Below, in pieces: positions 6,492-13,337 of a stretch of 64,000 nt of DNA. Origin of the DNA: Candidatus Peribacteria bacterium RIFOXYB1_FULL_54_35. GTDB taxonomy: Bacteria > Patescibacteriota > Gracilibacteria > Peribacterales > Peribacteraceae. A model generated the notes under the pieces. It saw nothing but the letters and a program-made list of their open reading frames with translations. It was not told the origin of the DNA and did not search any database. The translations under genes were made by a program, and so were the position numbers. Each line of letters starts with the position of its first letter. Positions within the stretch are counted from its first letter, which is position 1. Location: positions 1-64,000 of the forward strand of contig MFYJ01000013.1 of the NCBI GenBank assembly GCA_001787755.1, given 5' to 3'.

Positions 6492-8684
6492 ATGAGCGAA
6501 CGGCTGCAGCACCTCTGCAGTACCGGTGTCATGGCTCCTGGTGACCGTACTGCACTGCTCAAGCGCTTCGGGCGCATTGCAGCTGCCCCAAGTGTCGGTA
6601 CCATCCAACGGGAACTCGGCAAACTCCGTGACACGCTTGTTCGCTGTATAGATGCACATCTGTCTTCCCGCTTCACGACCTGCCATGAGCCAGCAGAAAA
6701 CGTACGCGAACTCCTCCTCAGTGATGATCTCGGCGCGGAACCTGGTGAGGTGTTGGATATGGTGCAACCCGATACACCCGCAGAATTTACAGCCTCCGTC
6801 CACGATCTACTCGCTATAGTACAGGCTGTTGAAGAGTTTGAGCGCACATGCCGTAACGGCGGAGTCAAACACATCCGCAGAACCGCAACGAATGCGAGCA
6901 TCGCAATTGCCAACTATGATCGGGAGAGTGCTGATGAACCCGGCAACGACCGGGGAGAGCCTCCTGAGGACAGCGACGCACCCGCTCAAGACAATGGTGG
7001 GCGTGCGGAGCCTGATCATTTTTACAGACTCTCAGGATTCAGAGGAGCAAACGATGCCACCCCCCTCCTCCAGCTCCTCAGCCACACGCAGCCGAGTATC
7101 GAAGGAAGCCCTCTTCTCATTTCCAGAGCCCTCTACATTCTCTCCACAACGCAAGTGAATGGAGCAACAGAGCAGGAACATGCGGCGCGCGTTGAGCGCC
7201 TCTGCATAGCCGGCCAGAGAATGGCTGGCGCATTCAGACCCGCAGCAACAAGCAGCAGCCTTCTTGGCCTCGCCAAAATGCCGTACCCCGTGAACGGACA
7301 ATCAAAACCATTCGTGCTCTCACTCCTGCAGAACACTGTGGAACAATCCAGAACACTCGACGCGGCCACCATACGAACAAGTCTCTGGTCACTCGCGCGC
7401 ATGGGGTACCCCTTCGGGGAAGTTCGTACGTTCGTGGAGTACGCCTGCCGCCAGGGTATCGAGTGCATCCAGGAATTCCACACTCCCCAGACATCCAGCA
7501 ACTGCATCGCTTCACTCGGAGATATGGGTGCCCAAGGCAGTGCCGTGGATGTGTTCGTCGAAGCACTCTGTACACGCGGAGTACAGATACTCGGGCAGAG
7601 GGAACAAAGCTTGAAAATGACCTTCAGTACACAGGAAATAAGCAGCAGCCTGCGCGGGCTTGCCAAAATCGGCACAGGAGGTGAGGCAGTGGATACCTTC
7701 CTACGCCTGGCAACGCAGGAAATGCACAACCAGATGGAAGCTGCAGAGCCACGGCACCTCGCCGGCACCATGCATGCACTCGCAAAGAGGGTAGTGCTCT
7801 GCGGCGACAGACACATCCGACAGTGGGGGGAAACACAGGCATTCTTCGCCGCACTATGTGAACGAGCCTCCGTTACAAGCATGAATGCCCGCGACATGAC
7901 AGAAATCCTCTGGGCACTGGCAACCATGGGGCACTCGTTCACAGATGCATTTGCGGAAGACATGCATCTGTTTGTACGCGCGCTCTGCGGAGAAGCAGCA
8001 ACAAGAATCGCCCAGAATGGTGACTCTGTGAAAATATTCCAACCTCAGGAGATTAGTGTGTGTCTCTGGGCACTCGCTCATCTCGGAACGGAAGGAGAGG
8101 AAGTACAGCAATTCATTGATGCCGCATACGCATACGGTGAGAGGAACATCAGCAATTTCAGCGAACAGAATGCAAACAACAGCTGCTGGGGGCTTGCAGT
8201 GCTCTCCCATAGATACACTGTTCCCAGGCAGGGAAAAGTGTTCCTCGACCGCGCGACCGAACTCCTCGATGCAGATCGTCCCGAGAGCGTGAGGCAGCTC
8301 AACCATGCAAATCTTGCTCTCACGCATACAATCAACATCCCTCTCTACTACAGGGTTTGCGAACAGGATTTCAGGGAACTCTTCGGAAACCGTATGCTCA
8401 CAGGAAGCAAAGAAGATGCACTCGTGCGATGGCTGAGGACGGGAGAGGATGCTCCACACTTTCTGAGCAATATGCCACTGCACGGATTCCAGTGCGATAT
8501 CTTAAGTAACGACACAGAAGTAAATGTGGAAATCGATGGCCCACACCACGAAGACCGCCGGGAGATAGACGCATTCAGAGACAGGCTCCTTGCTGCACTC
8601 GGCATGCAAGTCATACGTATCCCGGAAGAGATGGTAGATGATGTCCGGGATGACATCCGCTCAACACTCCTCCTGCACCAGTAA
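6492..8684 (+). CDS. OPR-like helical repeat protein with C-terminal RAP domain
   Basis: A 730-aa protein. The C-terminus (about 660-730) matches the RAP domain: VNVEIDGPHHEDRREIDAFRDRLL...GMQVIRIPEE, a restriction-endonuclease-like fold associated with RNA. The middle (about 245-600) holds eight or so units of roughly 40 aa with cores such as SLLGLAKM, SLWSLARMG, SLRGLAKIG, ILWALATMG, CLWALAHLG and CWGLAVLS. These resemble octotricopeptide (OPR) repeats of organelle RNA-maturation factors. By family analogy it would bind or process a specific RNA; the target is unknown. The start at 6492 (MSERLQHL) follows a strong promoter. There is no signal peptide. The RAP call is firmer than the OPR call. 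Confidence 0.8.
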   Translation: MSERLQHLCSTGVMAPGDRTALLKRFGRIAAAPSVGTIQRELGKLRDTLVRCIDAHLSSRFTTCHEPAENVRELLLSDDLGAEPGEVLDMVQPDTPAEFTASVHDLLAIVQAVEEFERTCRNGGVKHIRRTATNASIAIANYDRESADEPGNDRGEPPEDSDAPAQDNGGRAEPDHFYRLSGFRGANDATPLLQLLSHTQPSIEGSPLLISRALYILSTTQVNGATEQEHAARVERLCIAGQRMAGAFRPAATSSSLLGLAKMPYPVNGQSKPFVLSLLQNTVEQSRTLDAATIRTSLWSLARMGYPFGEVRTFVEYACRQGIECIQEFHTPQTSSNCIASLGDMGAQGSAVDVFVEALCTRGVQILGQREQSLKMTFSTQEISSSLRGLAKIGTGGEAVDTFLRLATQEMHNQMEAAEPRHLAGTMHALAKRVVLCGDRHIRQWGETQAFFAALCERASVTSMNARDMTEILWALATMGHSFTDAFAEDMHLFVRALCGEAATRIAQNGDSVKIFQPQEISVCLWALAHLGTEGEEVQQFIDAAYAYGERNISNFSEQNANNSCWGLAVLSHRYTVPRQGKVFLDRATELLDADRPESVRQLNHANLALTHTINIPLYYRVCEQDFRELFGNRMLTGSKEDALVRWLRTGEDAPHFLSNMPLHGFQCDILSNDTEVNVEIDGPHHEDRREIDAFRDRLLAALGMQVIRIPEEMVDDVRDDIRSTLLLHQ

Positions 8685-8722
8685 TCCGTCCTGTAGCAAA
8701 GAGATACTATGTTTTAAAAAAG

Positions 8723-8875
8723 GTGACTATCCCTTGAAAGCCAGGTGATGGTTCGAGGCTCGCGGTGTGTCATGGTGAGGTGCTTTTTGTCTCAGCAAAA
8801 AGCCTCGAACCATGCACACCGCTCGCACCTCACCATGACACCTGGCTTCCTAGTCATGAGGGGATAGTTGCGTTA
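8723..8875. repeat. Large interleaved inverted-repeat element
   Basis: The outer arms (ACTATCCC near 8727 and GGGATAGT near 8862) and inner arms (a stretch ending GTCATGGTGAGGTGC near 8783 and GCACCTCACCATGAC near 8824) can fold into a long hairpin. A related element, sharing GGTGACTATCCC and GTCATGGTGAG, lies at about 55909-56062. It contains no coding frame. Confidence 0.6.
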
Positions 8876-8915
8876 AAAAAACACCCGCGCCTGAGCACTT
8901 CAGGAAATGCGGGTG
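8875..8915 (-). terminator. Intrinsic terminator of the histone-like gene
   Basis: On the minus strand, GCACCCGC pairs with GCGGGTG (8909-8915 with 8882-8888), with an inner stem CCTGA/TCAGG, followed by seven Ts (8881-8875). It lies about 20 nt after the stop of the 34-aa basic protein. Confidence 0.8.
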
Positions 8916-8935
8916 CTTCATACGAAGAGAGAAAA

Positions 8936-9040
8936 CTAGCGCCTCCTTGTGGCAGTCCTGCGCTTTGCACGGGCTCTCTTTGTTGTCTTCTTCTTGGCTG
9001 GCTTCCTCTTAGCCGCCTTCCTTTTTTTCTTTGCGGGCAT
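8936..9040 (-). CDS. 34-aa Lys/Arg-rich histone H1-like protein
   Basis: A tiny basic protein beginning MPAKKKRKAAKRK, continuing with PAKKKTTKRARAKRR and ending TATRRR. More than half of the residues are Lys or Arg and most of the rest are Ala, Thr or Pro, as in the C-terminal tails of histone H1 and bacterial H1-like (Hc1/AlgP) proteins. It probably coats DNA or binds RNA. A clear terminator follows at the expected distance, supporting an expressed gene. No Shine-Dalgarno is seen upstream of the ATG at 9040. Confidence 0.75.
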   Translation of the reverse strand: MPAKKKRKAAKRKPAKKKTTKRARAKRRTATRRR

Positions 9041-9264
9041 AAAGTATGGGGGAAGGAAAAAATTAGAAAGTAAGGATTGTTTGAATTGTACTTCGTTTCA
9101 TTGAATGCAAAAGTTTTTTTTTGAAGCGCACAAATCAAAATGTGCTCTATTCGACAAAGGCAAAAATCTGTAGCAGTAAGTTTTCCTCAAGTGCTAGCAA
9201 AAAAAACAATGTGCCGTTCCGGAAGCATTCCAAAAAAAACTGCACAGAATTTTTTTTAAAACGT
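9041..9264. other. AT-rich homopolymer-containing intergenic region
   Basis: No gene is supported. Several runs of 7-8 A or T occur. On the minus strand, a TTCCGGAA-centred weak dyad (about 9211-9232) followed by eight Ts could terminate ribBA. The promoter of the small basic protein should also lie here. Confidence 0.4.
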
Positions 9265-10473
9265 TCACACATGCCGCAACCAATGTCCCATCTTCTCTTT
9301 TTTTGTTCGAAGATACTTCCGCTGACGCAGAGAGAGTGAGGCACATTCGAGCGGAATTTGTTCCACAATATGGAGCCCGTACCCATGGAGACCGGCAATT
9401 TTTTTCGGATTGTTCGTCAGTAACCTGATGTATCCGAGACCGATGTCTTTGAGTATCTGTGCACCTATCCCGTACCGGCGGAGATCTCCGGAAAATCCCA
9501 GTTTCTCGTTCGCTTCCACCGTATCAAAACCCTCGTGCTGCAACGCATAGGCACGCACTTTGTTCGCAAGACCAATACCTCGCCCTTCCTGGCGGAGATA
9601 CAGGAGCACTCCACTTCCTTCCTGTTCTATCTTCTCAAGAGAAAGACCAAGCTGCTCTCCGCAGTCACAATGTCTGGATCCGAATACGTCTCCCGTGAGG
9701 CACTCAGAATGCACACGCACAAGTATTGGTTCCGTACTGGAGATAGCTCCTTTCACAAGAGCAACATGCTCCTGTTTCTGGAGTACGTCGCTATACACGA
9801 TCATCCGCCACATTCCTGTTTCCGTCTCGAGCTCCGTTTCCGCCTCTTTACGGATGAACGTTTCGGCACGGCTCCGAAACGCGATGAGATCTGCAATGGA
9901 AATGAGTGGAATATCATGTTCCCGCGCGAATTCCCTGAGGGCGGGCAAACGCATCATCGTACCATCGTCGTGCATCAGTTCGCTCACCACCGCACCATTC
10001 CGCAAACCCGCGAGGCGACAGAGATCCACCGATGCCTCTGTGTGTCCGGCACGAACGAGTACCCCTCCGTCTTGTGCACGGAGTGGAAAGACATGCCCCG
10101 GTCTGCGCAAATCCTGCGGTTTCGCGACAGTACTCATTGCTGCGAGTACTGTGTGCACTCTGTCTCGTGCGGAAATGCCGGTCGTTACTCCTTCCGCAGC
10201 CTCAATACTCACAGTGAACGGCGTTCCAAAGACAGAGGTGTTCTCCTCCACCATGGGAGGAAGATCGAGTTGATCGGCAATGGTATTGCTGAGTGCAAGG
10301 CAGACAACCCCGCCAGTATGACGGATCATGAATGCCATTTTTTCCTCCACCATGTGCTGAGCAGCAAGGACAAGATCTCCTTCGTTCTCCCGCTCTGCGT
10401 CATCCACAACGATGGCGAAGCGGCCTGCCTGCAACGCGCTTACGGCCTCTGGGATGGGAGCAAATGTCGCCAT
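9265..10473 (-). CDS. ribBA: Bifunctional DHBP synthase / GTP cyclohydrolase II
   Basis: Makes both precursors of riboflavin: 3,4-dihydroxy-2-butanone 4-phosphate from ribulose 5-phosphate, and the diaminopyrimidine from GTP. The N-terminal RibB domain (about 1-205) shows [12 protein letters not shown] and GHTEASVDL. The C-terminal RibA domain (about 215-402) shows the zinc site [20 protein letters not shown], then RQEGRGIG and YGIGAQIL. The 402-aa length is typical of full fusions. ribH and ribE lie about 1.6 kb upstream on the same strand, separated by an SLH gene. The ATG at 10473 has a TATACT box 9 nt upstream. Confidence 0.97.
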   Translation of the reverse strand: MATFAPIPEAVSALQAGRFAIVVDDAERENEGDLVLAAQHMVEEKMAFMIRHTGGVVCLALSNTIADQLDLPPMVEENTSVFGTPFTVSIEAAEGVTTGISARDRVHTVLAAMSTVAKPQDLRRPGHVFPLRAQDGGVLVRAGHTEASVDLCRLAGLRNGAVVSELMHDDGTMMRLPALREFAREHDIPLISIADLIAFRSRAETFIRKEAETELETETGMWRMIVYSDVLQKQEHVALVKGAISSTEPILVRVHSECLTGDVFGSRHCDCGEQLGLSLEKIEQEGSGVLLYLRQEGRGIGLANKVRAYALQHEGFDTVEANEKLGFSGDLRRYGIGAQILKDIGLGYIRLLTNNPKKIAGLHGYGLHIVEQIPLECASLSLRQRKYLRTKKEKMGHWLRHV

Positions 10474-10542
10474 GCAGGGGAAAGTATAGGCGGGAACGCT
10501 GGATGATAAAGAAAGAAGTGCGGTTTGTGGGCTTGGGGCTTC

Positions 10543-10661
10543 GAGTTTGTAGATTGTAGCTTGTAGTAAGGTGTGTAATTTTCAGGGTGCAAATCTTTAT
10601 AATGCTTAGAGGTTTAATGCTTAAAAGCCTTCTACTAACTACAAGCTACAACCTACAAGCT
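10543..10661. repeat. Self-complementary TAGCTTGTAG word array
   Basis: The left arm (10543-10570) carries tandem TTGTAG words and the right arm (10629-10661) carries the complement (CTACAAGCTACAACC), so the two could pair over a roughly 60-nt loop. Related arrays are at about 18637-18735, 45601-45675 and 60773-60885. The right arm touches the stop codon of the SLH gene. Confidence 0.65.
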
Positions 10662-12012
10662 ATCGCAGCTGAATAGTGTACGTCTTACGGCTCAGCTTGG
10701 AAGCGACGGCACGGCTCACTGCGACATAGTACGTGCCTGGCGGGTAACTGTAACTCTGGCCGCACTCCGGACCAGAGAAGCCGAAGAGATCCACATCAGC
10801 CATGGCATACACAAGGCAACTGATTTCCAGAGGATTCGTCACCTCCACTGTCATACTCGCCTCTGAGGGCACAACGAAAGAATACCAGTCATGAAGATCA
10901 TCCAGCCCAAGGACTGCAGTTTGAGGAATTCGTTCATAGAGACGGCTTGCCTCGCGGAACCCGTCGTTCCCATCGCCCTGCTTCACCGCGGAAGAGACCG
11001 TGAACGTTGCGTCTGCAACAGTCGGCTGGAGTTGCAGCTGGTAGGAACCGGCATTCAGTGCCGTCTGCAGATAGCAACTGCCACCTTCCTGATGGCCGAG
11101 AAAGTATTCGTCTGCAAAACCACTCTCTTCAAGGAGGTAGAGCCTGCAGCTTATCTTGCCCGTACCGGCAGTGACCTCCGTGAATGCCGTTGTGGGAGTA
11201 TCGATGTCAAAGACATATGCAAATGGCTTCTTTCCATCAAATTTCCCGCCCGTCTCAAAAGGAAAACTGACAGAGAGTATATTTGCCGCAGAGGAACTCT
11301 GCTCGCTGCCCTCCGATTGTGCCCCCTCGCTCTCAGAAAGGGCTCGCTCGGAAGACGTCTGCGACGATGAGGACCGCGACTCGAAAAACTCGACATTCAG
11401 CGCGTTGTAAATGTACGCAGCCGCCTCCCCGCGAAGAAGTGCGCTCTCCGGATAGAAGCGGGCCCCCTCCTGCCCAGGAATGGGGAGGATCTCTTTCACA
11501 TACGCCGCGTAGAGGTATTTGGTGTACCACGCGGAAGTGGAGACATCGACGAACTTCACCACATCTTTTGCCTCAGCACTGATCTCCTGCACATCGATGC
11601 CAAACACCGTCATAATCATCTTCAGGGCCTCCACACGGTTCACTTCCTGTGCAGGACGAAAATTGCCGTCAGGATATCCGTTCACATAGCCGTTCGCTGC
11701 CGCATCGCAGACGAAAGACTCGTACCAGCTCTCCGGAATGACATCCCGGAAGCAGCGCACGCTCGAAGGATCCGGCACTTTCCCCTTGGCTTTGTAGAGC
11801 ATTTTGAGGAATGCAGCGCGATTCACCAATTGCTCCGGCTGGAATGTACCATCCGGATTTCCGTCGATGACACCGGCATTCACGAGGGCTTCTATTGCCT
11901 GATAGTGCACAGAACTCACCGGTACATCCGGAAAGAAAATTGAAGCAGCAGCCGTTCCCACGGTGAGCGGGAAGGCAACGAGTACGGCCAGAACCGACCG
12001 GAAGCGTCGCAT
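10660..12012 (-). CDS. Secreted SLH-domain protein with PPC-like C-terminal domains
   Basis: A 450-aa exported protein. The signal peptide (MRRFRSVLAVLVAFPLTVGTAAA) is followed by three SLH motifs: AGVIDGNPDGTFQPEQ, GYVNGYPDGNFRPAQ and a third near 170-205. A Ser/Glu-rich linker (about 212-245) leads to two beta domains with the pattern of bacterial pre-peptidase C-terminal (PPC) domains, including a YSYPPGTYYVAVSRA ending. No catalytic domain is present. It would be anchored to the cell surface. It sits between ribBA and ribH, which looks like an insertion into a riboflavin operon. Confidence 0.85.
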   Translation of the reverse strand: MRRFRSVLAVLVAFPLTVGTAAASIFFPDVPVSSVHYQAIEALVNAGVIDGNPDGTFQPEQLVNRAAFLKMLYKAKGKVPDPSSVRCFRDVIPESWYESFVCDAAANGYVNGYPDGNFRPAQEVNRVEALKMIMTVFGIDVQEISAEAKDVVKFVDVSTSAWYTKYLYAAYVKEILPIPGQEGARFYPESALLRGEAAAYIYNALNVEFFESRSSSSQTSSERALSESEGAQSEGSEQSSSAANILSVSFPFETGGKFDGKKPFAYVFDIDTPTTAFTEVTAGTGKISCRLYLLEESGFADEYFLGHQEGGSCYLQTALNAGSYQLQLQPTVADATFTVSSAVKQGDGNDGFREASRLYERIPQTAVLGLDDLHDWYSFVVPSEASMTVEVTNPLEISCLVYAMADVDLFGFSGPECGQSYSYPPGTYYVAVSRAVASKLSRKTYTIQLR

Positions 12013-12066
12013 AAAAGGGAAGGTTGACGCTTATGCTACCGTTTCCCTCCCACCATTGACAAGGTG

Positions 12067-12546
12067 TCATGAACGAATGCTATGGAGCTTTGCAAGCGAA
12101 TGTAGTACAGCATGCGCAGCTTCTTTCCCCTTGTTGCGCTCTCCCGATATCCGGGCACGAGCAAATTTCAGGTCCTGAACATAGAGAACCTCGAACGCAA
12201 ACGGAATACCTGCACGCAGTTGCACATCCATGATTCCCCGCGCAGTCTGCTCCGCAAGCAGACGTGCGTGCTCTGTTTCCCCTTCTACGATGATGCCAAG
12301 GCCAATGAGAGCATCGACTTTCTTCTCCGTAATCAGGACATGACCGACCAGTGGTATCTCGAATGATCCCGGAACGTAGTGCACCAGAATATTCTCTCCG
12401 CGTATCCCCGCATCAACCAAGAGAGACCTTGCGGCCTCCACCATGGAATCAACCTCCTCTTTATAGAAGGAAGACGCAACTATGCCCACCCTCCACTGGG
12501 TATCGATATATTCCGGCAGTCTCGGAGATTGAGCACGCTGCATCAT
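12067..12546 (-). CDS. ribH: 6,7-dimethyl-8-ribityllumazine synthase
   Basis: Condenses DHBP with the diaminopyrimidine to lumazine, the penultimate step of riboflavin synthesis. The 159-aa protein shows YVPGSFEIPL, GIIVEGETEHARLL (with the catalytic His), and a GERNKGKEAAHAVL C-terminus. The expected assembly is a 5-mer or 60-mer. The ATG overlaps the ribE stop by 4 bp, so the two are translationally coupled. The name ribE is used for this gene in some species. Confidence 0.95.
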   Translation of the reverse strand: MMQRAQSPRLPEYIDTQWRVGIVASSFYKEEVDSMVEAARSLLVDAGIRGENILVHYVPGSFEIPLVGHVLITEKKVDALIGLGIIVEGETEHARLLAEQTARGIMDVQLRAGIPFAFEVLYVQDLKFARARISGERNKGKEAAHAVLHSLAKLHSIRS

Positions 12547-13124
12547 GCGATTCGGGAAGTGAGGGAACGAACATAGCGACCAATGACATCTGTTTCAACA
12601 TTCACAGTGTCGCCCGTTTTTCGCAAGCCAAGGGTTGTGTGCTCCAGCGTGTGTGGGATGAGTGCGACGGAGCACTGAGCTCCCTGCAGAGAGACAACGG
12701 TGAGAGACACTCCATCGAGTGCTATAGATCCTTTGTGCGTCACGGCAGGAACAAGCTCCTCCGGCAACTGAACAACCAGCAGGGCCCACTCTCCATGGCG
12801 CTCTCGGGAGACCACCTTTCCCACCCCCTCCGCATGCCCCTGGACCATGTGCCCCTCAAAACGATCGCCGGCACACAGAGCCCTCTCGAGGTTCACGCAC
12901 TCCCCTTCCCGGATGGTCCCAAGCGTGCTCTTGTTCCGGGTTTCCCCCATCACATCGAATGCCAAAGACTCCGCATCCAGTTTGATCACTGTGAGACACA
13001 CACCTGCTACTGCAATGCTGGAACCCACGGCAATATCCACGAAGGACGCAGGGCGCGAGAGCGTAAGCCTGCCACCACCGACAGAGAGCACTATTGCCGT
13101 TTCCTCAATAATCCCCGTAAACAT
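12543..13124 (-). CDS. ribE: Riboflavin synthase alpha chain
   Basis: Dismutates two lumazines to riboflavin. The 193-aa protein has two lumazine-binding repeats: MFTGIIEE, GVCLTV and HMVQGH in the first; SIALDGVSLTV, IPHTLEHTTLG and VNVETDVIGRYV in the second. The start is the ATG giving the invariant MFTGIIEE; the open frame upstream is not conserved. It is first of a coupled pair with ribH. I saw no FMN-riboswitch-like leader and no ribD in the window. Confidence 0.96.
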   Translation of the reverse strand: MFTGIIEETAIVLSVGGGRLTLSRPASFVDIAVGSSIAVAGVCLTVIKLDAESLAFDVMGETRNKSTLGTIREGECVNLERALCAGDRFEGHMVQGHAEGVGKVVSRERHGEWALLVVQLPEELVPAVTHKGSIALDGVSLTVVSLQGAQCSVALIPHTLEHTTLGLRKTGDTVNVETDVIGRYVRSLTSRIA

Positions 13125-13337
13125 GGGAAGGAAGTATATACCTCCCTCCTGAGAGAAGAGAGAAAGAGAGAAGAGATTCAAAAGCAAAAAGGGAAGCAAA
13201 TGTGTGGAAAGAATCTCTTTTTTCCTCTTCCCTCCCCTCTCTCCCGTGCCCTAGACCCTAGACAAGGGGCTCTTTTTCTGATAAGCTCGAGCTCTCGCTC
13301 GTGCTTCGCGCAGGGCGTTTTTTTTGACCTCTCGCAG

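Noticed and set aside
9535-10506. 323-codon plus-strand frame opposite ribBA
   Set aside because: Antisense of a conserved enzyme.
12351-13337. 5' extension of the uvrA frame by 329 codons
   Set aside because: It runs antisense through ribH and ribE; UvrA starts normally at MDKIVIKG.
13125-13337. FMN riboswitch upstream of ribE
   Set aside because: None of the conserved RFN sequence blocks was recognised.
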